64,000 bases of DNA from NCBI GenBank assembly GCA_963575745.1, contig CAUYUJ010018904.1:423776-487775 (forward strand). The letters run 5' to 3'. A model generated the notes under the pieces. It had not been told where the DNA came from, ran no database searches, and saw only the letters and a list, made by a program, of their open reading frames with translations. The position numbers and the translations under genes are program-made. Within the stretch, counting starts at the first letter, position 1. Each line of letters begins with the position of its first letter. Shown piece after piece: positions 52,831 to 63,866 of this stretch. The stretch comes from Prorocentrum cordatum (Eukaryota > Sar > Dinophyceae > Prorocentrales > Prorocentraceae).

Positions 52831-53432
52831 GATGGCGCCTATGACCCCGCGATCCACTACCCGCAGTGCACGGCGACTGGGTTGAAGGGGTAATTACTGG
52901 GTCCACCGGGACGTGATGTACTGGAAGCATCCCAGAGAACTCCAGAGTCGTGTGTGGCACTTCGTGTCCCTGAACAACTACACCTACTACTTCCCGAGAG
53001 AGGAGGGCCAGGGGTGCGCCAAGAACAAGGACAAGTCCAAGAACGTCCGGCCAGCTCCATACGCTGGCACTGGCAAGGGAGGCAAGCCAGCTGCGCCTCA
53101 CTGGACAGCAAGACAAAAGGGAAGTTCTTCGTCTTCGACTCCGAGACCTCCTGCTCCGCCTTCACACTCGCAGTCCTCCTGGTACAACGAGTGAGTGAAG
53201 ACGCGAGCCAAACAACCAAGTCGCATTGGCGCCGACCGAACGACCCCGTCGCTTCGGCGGAGAAGCTTTATTTTAACTACTGGTGGGAGTCGTCGGGTTT
53301 CTTCGGCCCTCAGCCCCCTGGCAACCTCCGTCGAGCGGTAAAATGTTTTTTGGGTTCGCTCCGGTGGCTGTAAATGTGTACAGGCCGGGCGGGATGTGGC
53401 TGGATGTGCTCTACGAAGCCCGCCGTGGGGGG
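52831..53432 (+). other. End of the internal region and possible polypurine tract
   Basis: A 94-codon frame (52913-53194: MMYWKHPRELQSRVWHFVSL) may be a last fragment of cargo coding. The bases just before the 3' LTR are GTGGGGGG, a short purine run that could serve as plus-strand primer. Nothing else is seen. Confidence 0.45.
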
Positions 53433-53727
53433 AGTAAATGTGCTCCTCTCCGCCTCATCGTACACTTGCCTCTCCATACCTTGACATTAGTATTATTGTA
53501 TACCGCAGCTACCTTTGCTGCTCGAGTGAGAAAAGGGGCGCGCCGCTGCGCGCCCGCGTCCGGGCGTCGGCCGGCCGGCCGCCTCCCTTCCTATACTTGA
53601 GTACAGTTGCTTAACGGACAACAGATTGTTTCATCGATGTCTCATTCCATATCCTCTACCAGTGAGAGTAGTAGACATGAGACCTTAATTCCTTTGGCAT
53701 CTTACCCCGATTCCCAGAGGAAAGACT
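53433..53727 (+). repeat. 3' LTR (295 bp)
   Basis: Matches 29017-29327 with about 14 substitutions and one 16-bp deletion near 53475. It starts AGTAAATGTGCTCC and ends GAGGAAAGACT. Confidence 0.95.
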
Positions 53728-53732
53728 GCAAC
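53728..53732. other. Target-site duplication, 3' copy (GCAAC)
   Basis: Directly follows the 3' LTR and pairs with 29012-29016. Confidence 0.9.
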
Positions 53733-53935
53733 GCCTGACCAAAGCAAGCGCAGGCAACCACTAAACATAAGCTACCAATGGCAACCGTCTGGGCACGCAG
53801 GGGATCCCAGAGATTCTTCCCCATTCGCGCACATGCGTGTTGGGTGCAACTCCATGTGCGCGTGCGCCCACAAGCTCAGAGAAGCGGCGCTTCCCGTTCT
53901 TGTCCGGAAAAGGTTCCCTCCAAAACGGCCGTTTC
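53733..53935. repeat. Right flank of the LTR-element target, copy 2
   Basis: Matches 22564-22770 (GCAGGCAACCACTAAACATA, GGATCCCAGxGATT, TTGGGTGCAACTCCATGTGC, AGAAGCGGCG). The match continues into the GAGACATCCTC-type motif near 53936. Confidence 0.9.
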
Positions 53936-54164
53936 GCCCAAGACGTCTTCGAACAAGTGAGATGTTCAAGGACGTGCTTTGATACGCTTTATGTAAGACA
54001 TGAGGCTGCCGCTCGAGACATCTTCAGAAGCATGAGATCTCCAGGGATCTTGCGAATTCGTCGCTTTGTTATACAAGATAAAAACGAGGCTCTCGCTCGA
54101 GGACGACTGAGATGGTAGACGACCTGCTTCAAGACGTCTTCTGTTCATACTGGGGCGGAGGACG

Positions 54165-54395
54165 ATGAGGAGGTGCGAGGAGCGAGGAACCATCAGGAGG
54201 AAAAGGATGAGGAGGAGGAGGAGGAGGGGGAGCGAGGAGGAGGAGGAGAAAGGACAGCGGCGAGGAGCGAGGAGCGAGGAGGATGGGGAGGAGGAGAAGC
54301 GAGGAGGAGGAGGAAGAGGAGGAGGAGGAGGAGGAGTTGGAGTTGGAGGAGGAGGAGGAGGAGGAAGAGGAGGAGGAGCTCCTCCCAAGACCGCG
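54165..54395. repeat. Purine-rich (GGA/GAG)n tract
   Basis: GAGGAGGAG with GCGAGGAGCGAGG interruptions. Glu/Arg-rich or Ser/Pro-rich frames across it are artefacts. Confidence 0.9.
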
Positions 54396-54529
54396 CGCAA
54401 AAGATCCTGCGAAGACACCTGCTAAGACCCTGCAACGATTGCAACACATTGCAAACGACCCTGCAAACCCTGCAATGGCTCTGCAAGGTACGGCAACGCA
54501 AATTGTAGACACACGGGTGGAAACCGTAA

Positions 54530-54728
54530 CATTCGGGCGGGCACCCACGTGTCCACATTTGGGTGGCCACCCGTGTGCATACCTTTGGGTTGCCACTCAT
54601 GTGTCCACATTCGGGGTGCCACCCACGTGCGAACATTTTGTTGCCACGCATGTGTCCACATTTGGATGGCAAGCCATGCGTGGACATGTGGTTTGCCCCC
54701 CGCGTGTCCACATTTGGGTGGTCGCCCG
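54530..54728. repeat. ~28-bp minisatellite (GTGTCCACATTTGGGTGGC)
   Basis: About seven units of CCACCCGTGTGTCCACATTT plus GGGTGGC variants, directly before the third target-family copy. Confidence 0.85.
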
Positions 54729-54905
54729 CAGGCAACCACTAAGCACGAGCTACCAACGGCGACCATCTGGGCATTTGGGGGAGCCCAGCGACTGCATCCA
54801 TGTGCACGCATGCACGTTGGTTGCAAATCCATGCGCGCGTGCGCACGCAAGCTTAGAGAAGCGGCGCTTTCCGTTCTTGTCCGGAGAGGTTCCCCCCTCG
54901 ACACG
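54727..54905. repeat. Target-family repeat, copy 3
   Basis: CAGGCAACCACTAAGCACGA and onward, diverged from 22577-22750 and 53747-53920. Confidence 0.85.
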
Positions 54906-55150
54906 TTGGGCGTGTTAGTTTCAAAGAGATAGAGTTCCCGACTACCTTGCATAACTCGTCCGCCGGGCCCATGGAGTGTAGGTGCTCTCTGGGTATCCCG
55001 CCTCGTGCCCATGGCAAGTGTGGGCTGCATGCCGCGGCCGCCAAGCTCCATGGGTGCCAGTGCTCCCTGGGTGCCCCGCCTCGCGTTCTCGGGTGGGGAT
55101 CGCTCGATGCAAAGTCAGTTTGATGTTCATGTCGTGTTCTCTTCCTCCAG

Positions 55151-55690
55151 GAACTGCGGCAGGCGCACCTGGAGCACGCTGGACACGTGTCCCGCGCCGC
55201 CGTCGAAGAGAGAATCGGCTCCGTCGAGAGGCGCGGCTCGAAGCAGGTTGACGATCTGCGCGGGGAGCTGCTCCGGCACAGGGCTCTCACGGAGGGGCGC
55301 CTCGAGGCCTGCGAGGCGCTCCTGCACCGAGAGTTGTCCAGCGCGCAGGACCGCGCCCGCTTGATCGCCAGGGAGCTGCAGAGGGACGTCGACACCAAGA
55401 CTGCCCTCGTGAACAAGCTCACGAGGTCGGAGTCGAGTCCCTCCCTGTCGTCGGCCTCGCTCAGGGTCGGCCGCGGTGCGCAGAGCTCCACGCCGAGCCT
55501 GTGCTCCCTGGCCCAGAGCCGGTGGGGCAGCGGAGCGCTCCGCAGGGGCGAGGTGGCACGCTTGCCACTGGACGCGGAGAGCGGGAGGACTGATGCGTCT
55601 GAGGTGGCATCGCCAGCGTCTCCGCGGCTTGCCCGCCTTTCGAGCAGTGGCGAGGCTTCTTGGCCTGCTTGTAGGCCCACGGGAGAATAT
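55151..55690 (+). CDS. Coiled-coil exon (unrecognised)
   Basis: After an acceptor-like TCTTCCTCCAG the frame reads ELRQAHLEHAGHVSRAAVEE and continues as a heptad-rich coil (EERIGSVERRGSKQVDDLRG; LIARELQRDVDTKTALVNKL). It then becomes Ser-rich (SESSPSLSSASL) and tails off. Style and composition resemble the coiled-coil gene at 9297-12613, but the phase does not fit a direct join to the donor at 12613. The start and end are uncertain. Confidence 0.5.
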
Positions 55691-55904
55691 TCGAAGGACC
55701 TGTTATATGGCTTCCAGGAGAGGTCCTTTAAACATTTCTGGCCGATTCCGTGTGGCTTCAAATACATCGGCCCTGTATTCTAAGAACATTGTTGTCGTTC
55801 TTAGAACATTATCTTGCTCTGATATTATGTTGGGTAGGCCTACAGGACTGCCAGGACGGTCGGTCCCTGCTCAAATCATTGCGAAGAAGTGCAATTGCAT
55901 GAAC

Positions 55905-56062
55905 ATCCTTTCTGGGAGTTCTGCGCGCTTTTTGGGGATCGGCGCAGGGCTCCCTTGCTGGCATTTCGGCGACGCCCCTGGCGCGCGCCGCGCGCCAGGG
56001 AGGGGGGTCCAGCGCCGGTCCAAGAAATCCGCGCGGACCGTCGAGAAGCTATGTTTGTGAAT
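55905..56062. mobile_element. Fold-back (MITE-like) element, copy C
   Basis: The left arm CTTTCTGGGAGTTCTGCGCG and right arm GTCCAAGAAATCCGCGCGGA, then CCGTCGAGAAGC, are inverted repeats of the family at 7384-7560. The interior has CCCCTGGCGCGCGCC / GCGCCAGGGAGG. Confidence 0.7.
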
Positions 56063-56569
56063 GTTGTTGTTCCTCTACCATCATAAGTGAGAGTGCGCTC
56101 CTCGAGCAGACTGTGCGCATCGCCGCATCCTTTGTGAGCGTCTCCCCTGCCAGGGGGTGGGAGCTGACGAACAAGTGCGTTCCTCGAGCAGACTGTCCGC
56201 ATCGCGGCATCCTTTGTCGGCGTCCTCCCCTGCCAGGGAGTGGGAGTTCACGAACAGTGGGCTTGCATGTTGTTACTTAGTTTCTCTGGAGCTCTACTGC
56301 TGTGATGCTCTCCTGTCGCATTGCACTGGCATGTCCCTGGGATCGCCTGAGGGCAGCCCAGATGGGTAAACCCACGCTGAAACCTGGCGTCTGGCATTTT
56401 TTGTTGTTTGGGCCTATTTTGTTGGAGGCCCTGGCGATTGCTGTCGCCGCAGAATGCTCTCACCTCACCTGGCAGTGCTCGCGAGGGCTTTGTGCGAGTA
56501 CAGTCCAATCAGGGCCTGTCTACGCACACGCGAGTTCTTCATTGTCGTGGTCTGTGTACTTTGGCTCCC

Positions 56570-56785
56570 GTCTGTTCTCCTCCTCCTCCTCATCCTCATC
56601 CTCCTCCTCCTCCCAGCTGGCCGGCCTCCCCCTTCTCCTCCTCCTCCTCTTCCTCCTCCTCCTCCTCATCCTCGTCCTTTCCTTCCTCTTCCCCCTCCTC
56701 CCAGCTGGCCCTCTTCCTCCTCTTCCTCCTCCGCCTTCTCCTCCTCTTCCTCCTCCCCTTCCTCTCCTCGTCCTCCTCCTGACCC
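56570..56785. repeat. (CTC)n pyrimidine tract
   Basis: CTCCTCCTC with TTC and ATC interruptions. Leu/Pro/Ser-rich frames across it are artefacts. Confidence 0.9.
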
Positions 56786-56799
56786 GCCCAGCCCAACAA

Positions 56800-58020
56800 C
56801 TTCGGCACCAACTTCAGGCATTTGAGCGACGCGCTAATTATGCTCAGGTCTCCTTTGTCGAGGCGCATCGTTCTTCAGGGTGTCAAGTCCGCATCCGACG
56901 CCAACGACGCAACCACGGATCATACACCTACTCGGACTGGTGCTCATCACCCGGGAGGCTCAACATTTTGTTTGGGCCAGCTTTCTTCAAGGTTTCGACC
57001 GACGCGCTTCAGGTCCGGCTCCCTGAGGGCGAGGAGCCTGCTGACTCAGTCTCGCTCGGGTGCGTCCGCGCACCGTCGGCGGTCAGGGTCCTAGGCCTGA
57101 GAGTCACGGACATCGAAATCATCACAGCTACCATCAATGTTCGATTCAGCGCGTTGTTGATGGATTGGGTCCTTCGGTCTCAGAGAAGATTCATCTCCAA
57201 GAGGGACTCTGGCCCCAGCACCCTCGAGCCAGACACCGTGAGCATGACCTACTCCGACGCCCTGCTGGCGCAGTCGTCCCTGACGGCCTCATTCGCTCTG
57301 GGCGTCGACGCCGCCTTCCTGAGCCTTTCGCAAGAGTTCATGTACCTTGTCTTTACGGCCATGGGTGTCCCCAGGGCCTTTTTTCTCGGCGTTCGACGAC
57401 CAAGTACATTCAGAATCGGGGGTGGTCGCGATGGTTCAGAACGCATCTACGCATGCGTAGTGGGTCGCCCCAGGCATCGCCCAGGGTTTCTCGTTCAGCG
57501 GGTTTCATTACGCGGCCGCCACCCTTCCATTTCTTACCGACCTACAGGCGAGACTCGAAGCACCACGTGCGGGTATTGCTGGGGCCTGTGCGGGCGACGT
57601 TGGGTGCGGGGTGAAAAAGCTCTCTTCCCTTGCCACGCTCGCGGAGGTCACGGTGACGGCGGAGGTGGTGGCCTCTTTTGTTCTGCGTTTTGACAAATGC
57701 ACGTTGGTTCCGCTTCACTGCGGGTTCTCTGACCAAGCTGCCGCCGATGTTCGAGCAGCTCTTTTCGGTGAGGTCCCACTTTTCGCAACATCCAGATGGT
57801 GAGCTCTCTCGTCCATTTGGGATGGTCGCTTGGTCCCGCAGCCGACGAAGACGCTTGATGGCTAGCCCCTGCGTTCAAGGCGCAGACCCGATCGAAGCCG
57901 ACTAGACGCAGCGACCTATCTGTCTCGCGCTTGGCCGCGCACTGCAGCGCCCGTATCTCCACGGTCTTGTCCTACGTTGCACAAAATCGCTTGATGCCGA
58001 GGTGGCTCGTCAACGGTCGG
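56800..58020 (+). pseudogene. Decayed LINE reverse transcriptase
   Basis: Pieces in different frames follow the order of a LINE RT and its C-terminal region: SFALGVDAAFLSLSQEFMYL (57290-57350, motif A D..AF.SL), then VVASFVLRFDKCTLVPL (57665-57715), MVSSLVHLGWSLGPAADEDA (57797-57857) and ISTVLSYVAQNRLMPRWLV (57955-58010). These are the K-C-x-L-V-P, Y-L-G-x-x-V-G-P-like and L-S-Y-V-A-Q blocks seen in dinoflagellate LINEs. Frames change at least three times and stops intervene. Further traces may continue to about 58350. Confidence 0.6.
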
Positions 58021-58349
58021 TGACATGCTCGCCCTCGCTCGCACGTTCCGCGTCCCGATGGACGCCATCAGTATCGTGGCTTGGACTCAACTTCGATCGG
58101 CTAGTGGGCCGTTGGCTATGAGAGCTGGCGCACTTCTTTGGACGGCTGATCGCGCCCTACCTGAATTTGAGCGGTTGCGCGCCTGGCTTCATAGACAACG
58201 CCGCCGGTTGTGGGACGAGCGCTCACTGGCTCGCAGTCTCGGCTCGGCGCCATCCCGCGCCCCGGCGCAACGAGGCCTTCGCCGAGGCCCTCCATAACGT
58301 GATGCACGGCCAATTCTCTTCGGTTGGTCTATGCGCCCAACTTCCTTTG

Positions 58350-61300
58350 CAACGAGCGATGGCCCACGTGCTGGCCGCGGGGCGCAGGGAGCGATCTCCA
58401 TGCAAGCCAAGTGGTCCCGGCCCCCCTACCTGTGCTAAAACTACGCGGGCCATCGTGGTCTGCCCAGACGTGCGCGAGAATGGCGTCACTGTGGCCCCTC
58501 AGTCACGCGGCCATGATTTTGCAATTGCTCGCGTGGGTCTGCTACCTCCAGGACCACCGCGCACTTCAAAACCGCGGCGAGTGCTTGGGCGACCTCCCAC
58601 CGCGTCCTGGGGGAGCGCGGGCGACTGCCCTGTGGCCATGGCTGGCTCGTTGCGCCCGACAAGCTGCGGCGCTATCTTTGCAGTCCGAAGTTCGGAGGGC
58701 ACGTCGAGCGCACCGCGGGGCATGCTCGCCCTCAGCGAGCCCTGGGCCAACCGGGGCTTATCGGTAGCGCTGTGGAGCTTGACGAAGTGGTCCTGGAAAT
58801 AGCGATCACGCGTTTCCCCTGCCACGCGGCTGCTCATGCCGCCCCAGCGGGTATTTGATCGACTTCGTCTGCGCGGGCCCCCGTGATCGCCGCTCCGCGG
58901 CCAGTCTCTGCGGGCGCAAGGTCGCCTGCTCGTCTTCCTCCATGGGCGACCCCGTCCGACCTCCGAGCCCGGGCTGGCTTCCGTCAGTTGCTGTTCCTTG
59001 TCTTGCTCGCCACCTACCTCGTCATCGGCCCCTTCTCGCAGCCCGAGCGCGTCCTCCTCCACGAGCAGCCGCGCCGCGGACCCCCGCGCTTCTTGGCCCT
59101 CGCCAGGTATGGTGGCGAGGTGCAAGCTGCCGCTGATCGCGATTATCCTCCTGCCGTTTGCCGCCTTCCCCCTCTTGCCTGCGCGACCCCCACTCCCCCC
59201 CTCCCCCTCGGCTCGCGAGCGCGGGCAGGCCTGGCAGGGCCTCGGCCGCCTCGGCGGAGGGCGAGGGGGAATAGGGCTCTCCAGTTTTGCCGCGAAGCTA
59301 GAGACGTCCGAGGTGGGCTGGGAACTCGCGGGCTGTCCGCGCCCCACTTGCAGGTGGCGCGGCATTGCGGCGTTGGCGCATCAGCGAAGGCGCATCCGCA
59401 GATCGGCGTGATCAGCGATGATTGTGCGATTTCTTCGTCGATGGCTTCGGCGGGGATGGCTGTGGTTCCAGTGCTAGTCCAGCGAGGCGCTGCCTCGGCA
59501 TCAGTCGCATGCCCTTTGGCTAGAACGTAGGGTCCCGCGCCAGTCCTGGTAGACGCTCTCGCGGGCTTTGGCGCTGCGCGTTTTGCTGAGTTGATGGGAA
59601 TGCACGTTTCCTCGGGCTTCGCGCAGTCTCGGCGCCGCCCGCTGACCCCGGCGCAAGATGCCCATGTTCGCTACCGAGAACTGGACAATCGGAGTTCCAC
59701 GGGCGCCGAGCTCGCGCCCGACGCTCTTCGACGCCATGCCTGTGGGCAACTTCTCTTCTTGGCTCGACTGCTGCGTGGGTTGCGCCTTCTAGTTTCGCGC
59801 CCGCATTCGCTGAGCGCCAGGTTAGCGATCCCGCCGCCGCGAGGTAGGCGGCCGTGGGAATTGGTTTGGCAGGGCGGTGCAGGCCCGCCATCCCCCGCGA
59901 GCGGTTACGTCGATTACTCCTGGGGCACCTCCCTGTTAATCCGCCCAGCTCCATGCTGTCGGCGCGTCGCCATGTCCGCCGCCGTAGGCAGATGCTAGAA
60001 TGAGGGCCAGACCCCTCTCGCATGGAATTTCGAACGCGGGTCGCGATTTTGTCGTGGGTGGCTGGCGCGGGCGCCAGGCCGCGGATGCCCTTCTCTCGAT
60101 GAACATGTCGGCTAAATCCGCCGCTGAGTCCTCTTGGTCCCGCGTGGGAGGGGCCGGGCGTCGACCAGTCGGCGCTGGGCTCGCGCTCCACGCCGTCGTC
60201 TTGGCAGTCTTACGAATGCGAGCCACCGAAAGCTGCCTTTGCCGCCCAGTTGGATGCCCGCCACCGACCGATGCTGATCTGTCCGCCGTGGGCGCCGTCG
60301 ACGCCGCCGCGAACGTCGGCCACGAGCCGCTCTGCCCATTCGACCGCGGGAGCATTTCCGATCCCGATCACGAGTTCGACCCCACCTTCGGCCCCGGCGC
60401 GCGGCCCCCCCTCCCCAGGGGCGCCGCCGGGCTCTTCGCGGGCGACGGTGCCGCGCCCCTCCTGGACAGCGGGCAGCTCGTCCGACCCTGCGCCTCCTGG
60501 AGGCTGGCGCGCCCGCCTGCAACTGCTGGCGCGACGCCGCAGCGTGCTGGCGGCTCGCCAGGAGACGCTCTTCTTCCAGCTACTCGTGCTGCTCTGCAGG
60601 GTACACTCTGCGCTCTCGCTCGGGGCGCGGGGATTCCTGCGCCGCGTCTCCCTAGCGCTGGCGGCGGCCCTGCGTGCCCGGGCGAACCGTGCACTCCGAC
60701 TACTTTGACTTGATGGCTACGCAGGAAACTACCAAGAAGCAGGACGGAGACGAATTTGGCTCGCTGGCGGCCGCCCCCCCCGACGTCTGCCCGTCGGGCG
60801 CTGATTTCCCTCGTGGGGCCGTTCGGCGCGGACGAGCCCATCTCCGCCGCTGAGCCCGTGCTCCGCCTTGCCCCCGTCGATGGCCCCCCGAACAGCGTCG
60901 CGCTCATCGGACCCGCCCGCGTTGACCTCCTCCCAGTCCCCCCAGTTTGGCAGCCGCTCCGCACGCTCTTAGCACCCCGTGGCCCTGGGTTCGACCCGCG
61001 TCAATTTCGATTTTCCAGCGCCATGATGCAGCCCGACGCTTGCGCGGCGCAGTCGTGCATTTTGGAGGCGCCAATCCGACGCGATCGTGACCCCGTCCCG
61101 ACGCGGTCCGATCCGATGCGCGTTTCGAGCCGGTGAGATTCGTCGATGCGACGCGGACCGTCGCCTCCCCCCCAGCCCTCTCGGGTCGGGCGACCTGGGA
61201 TAAGGAGAGCGGGGGGGGGGGGGCGGGACCTGCCGCGCGAAGCTTGTTTCGGACCCGCCGCCGGGCGCGCGCTGCCGCAGCGCAGGGCCCGCCGTCGGGC

Positions 61301-62580
61301 GCGCGCTGCCGCGGCGCAATTCGGCGCCTCCGGCGCCGAGGGGCGCCGGGGAAACCAGCTGCGCAAGCCGGTTCGACCCCCCGCACCTGCAGGCCGCGCC
61401 CCGCGGGCTGCGGCCCCGCGGCTGCGGGCAGGTTCTGTTCGCGCGCACCCTGCGCGGATCGCGTCCGCGCGCCTGCGGGGGCTGCGCCCCAGAGTCATGG
61501 CCGCGGGGGCGCGGGCTCGCGTGCGTTCGCCGATCGCGATTGGCCATTCCCTGCGTCGTCTGGCCCCATGCCCCCCTTCGCAAATCAGCGCCGCGAAGCG
61601 CCGCTTTCGAACCCTAGGGGCGCCCGTTCGATGACGGGAAGCGGATTTCGCCCATTTCTCTCCGCGGGGTTTGCGCCCCTGCTCGGCGCCGACCCTGCGT
61701 CGCCCATTGAGCAGAGCCATGCGGTCACCATTGGCAATGGGGGAACTCCTGGAGGCCTCGCAATGCGCCCAATAGTTGCAGCATCTAGTCCACGCGCCCG
61801 CCGCGTCGGATCTGCGCAGTCGTTCGCGCGGCGACGTTCCGACGTCGGCCTGGCGTGACTAGGGAGTTGAACCGACGCGCATCCGACGTGGATCCGACAT
61901 GACTTTGGCCCCAGAGTGCCGCGGGAGGCCTCCTGCCTTCTGTTTTTGCTTGGGCGGGGCGGCCGCCGCCCCTGAGGAAGCGGGGTGCGAGGAAGGGAGG
62001 TCGACGTCGGATGGGGTTTCAGATGCTTTTGGGCGTCCTGAGTTGGCTTCTGACGACCCCAGGGCCCCGCGAGAGCCCCAGAAGGCCGAAACTTGTCAGC
62101 TAAACTCACGCCATGACGAATATCACGAGGAGTGCCTGGGCCCTCCTCTCCCAGGTTTTGGACCAACGAGACCCTGGGGCCTTCCAGGGCCAGCTCTTCA
62201 TCCCGAGTCGTCCTGCGACGGTCCAGAGGCCAGTGGTGGGCACCGGGGGCTTTTGGCAACGGCGACAAACCTGGAGGACCCCTTTCCTCCAGGCCTCGCC
62301 CCCGTCATGCTCATTGTGCCCCCTCCTTTGATACAGCTCCGGGGAGGCTTCTGTGCACCATCAGCGCTGGTGGTCGAAAACCGGCCCACCCCGGCGCAGT
62401 CCCACCTAATTCCGCTGAGCCCCTGCGTCATCCGGCTCAGTCACGGGCTTGATCCTAGGCTGAATTTGGCCCAACCCGGCATCATGGCCCTTCAATCGGG
62501 CCTAATTGTTTTCATTTGTTTTTGCGAAGACCTCGCTTCCCCCGTAAGAAACGCGCAAGAATGAACGAAAGGGATTTTCT
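58350..62580. other. GC-rich stretch without a convincing gene
   Basis: All six frames are open over long distances because of GC content. One start worth noting is ATG 59109 (MVARCKLPLIAIILLPFAAF), which looks like a signal peptide but leads into low-complexity sequence. 61215-61470 has GC-rich inverted words (GCGCGCGCTGCCGC). Nothing else can be supported. Confidence 0.5.
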
Positions 62581-62809
62581 GGCCACGGCGGCGAGCCTCG
62601 GCCACGACTAGGTCCCCCCCGATCTATATCTAAGGAGTTGCCCCGCAAACCGGAGCCCCCCCATAAGACCAACGAACAAAGCAACCGTACGCAACATGCG
62701 CGTGGACAAGACAAATCAGGACAGCACGCCCACTGCGTGCAAGTGCAGACGATAACACCCCAGTCACGCGCCAAGGCGACTTGGACGCGCAAAATGCGCG
62801 CCATGAGGA

Positions 62810-63000
62810 CGGAGGGAGGAGGAGGAGGAGGAGGAGGAGGAGGAGGAGGAATTGAGCGAACTGAGCTGAGCTGAGCTGAACCTCATGCAGTCCCTGTCAA
62901 GGCTGACGAACTGATTACCATAATAGGATAAGTATAACGAGGAGGAGGAGGAGGAGGAGGAGGAGGGGGAGGAGAAGGAGGAGGAGGAGGACAACGACGA
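62810..63000. repeat. Two (GGA)n tracts
   Basis: GGAGGAGG runs at 62813-62849 and 62940-62991, with a GAGCTGAGCTGAGCTGA run between them. Confidence 0.9.
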
Positions 63001-63681
63001 CTGTAAACGCGTTTTGTTGGTAGTCCTCTTCCCATTCTCGTGGGCACAACGCATATCGGCATCCGCGGCCTCGCGGGCCGCACCCTGTGCCGCGACCCCG
63101 TGGAAGAGGGGCGTCTTTTCGAGGATGCCCCGCGCGGAACGTATCAGTGCGACCGCGTATCCGCGGGACCGCGTATCGATGGGATCGCGCCCCGGAATTC
63201 AGACCGCGAGGGTGTGGATATGGATGCGCGGTGTGGTCCTTCATGGAAGCCTCAGAGGGTCCGAGATGTCCAGTCGGTTTTGACATGTCGTACGGCGTTG
63301 GTCGGAATCTGGGCGAATTGTGGACGAGATTTGGACGAAAGTGTGAAGAGTGATGGTCGAAATCTGGACTAAATCCAGTCCAACTCACGTTAGTGATAGG
63401 GCCGCGGAGGTTCACATGGGCTCCCGTGAAGGCTTACCCAAGATACGTTCTCCGAACGTGGCTCTCCTCTCCCAAACCCCCGACGTCGTGACTTTTGTTC
63501 ACCGCGTCGACCTCCAGAGACCTCGATCCATTCCCCAGGACAAGTTTTGCATCCTGAGCTGTTGTTCGACGGTCTTTGGGCCCAGCCATGGCCCCTGATA
63601 GAGACTTATGATTTGTCAAAATCTTCCCGCCGTGATTTTTTTGTGACCCGAGGGGTCTGGGCTTCCAGGGAGGGCATTCGA

Positions 63682-63866
63682 CAGCGAGCGAGGGGCGGAA
63701 GTGAGCAAGAGAAGGCCTTCTCAGAAGGCGCTTGGACTTCTCAGAAGAGCTCTCCGGCCTTCTGAGAGGCCTTCTGCATCTTCGAGGACGGCTCAGAAAT
63801 CTTCTCAGAAGGCCGGGGGACCGCCGAGCCTTCTGGAAAAGCCCGCCCCGCCACTCCCCCCCCCAG
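63682..63866. mobile_element. Palindromic element, sister of the 10197-10388 insert
   Basis: It begins GCGAGCGAGGGGCGGAAGTG, continues AGAAGGCCTTCTCAGAAGGC, and ends GGCCGGGGGACCGCCGAGCC ... CCCCCCCCCAG. The same blocks in the same order occur at 10193-10388. The interior is self-complementary around AGAAGGCCTTCT. Confidence 0.7.

Larger units (their letters stand above)
29017..53727 (+). mobile_element. 24.7 kb Copia-class LTR retrotransposon with extra genes
   Basis: It is bounded by direct LTRs (29017-29327 and 53433-53727) that begin AGTAAAT and end AAAGACT, with a flanking GCAAC duplication and an empty paralogous site. Order on the plus strand: LTR, primer-binding region, gag, protease, integrase, RT (interrupted by a 77-bp array), RNase H, then about 12.7 kb of additional decayed coding sequence, a short G run and the 3' LTR. 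Copia affiliation rests on integrase preceding RT and on RT/RNase H motifs. The LTRs differ by about 14 substitutions and one 16-bp indel by eye, so the insertion is old enough to decay. Many in-frame stops (TAA, TAG and TGA) and frameshifts show it is defective. Confidence 0.9.

Noticed and set aside
29000-53740. Circular or integrated virus genome as the source of the 24.7 kb segment.
   Set aside because: Direct LTRs, a 5-bp duplication and Copia-order pol domains identify an LTR retrotransposon; no capsid or envelope gene was recognised.
58350-62580. Several overlapping frames of 130-240 codons as genes.
   Set aside because: At this GC content stops are rare in every frame; none shows a domain, coiled coil or paralogue.
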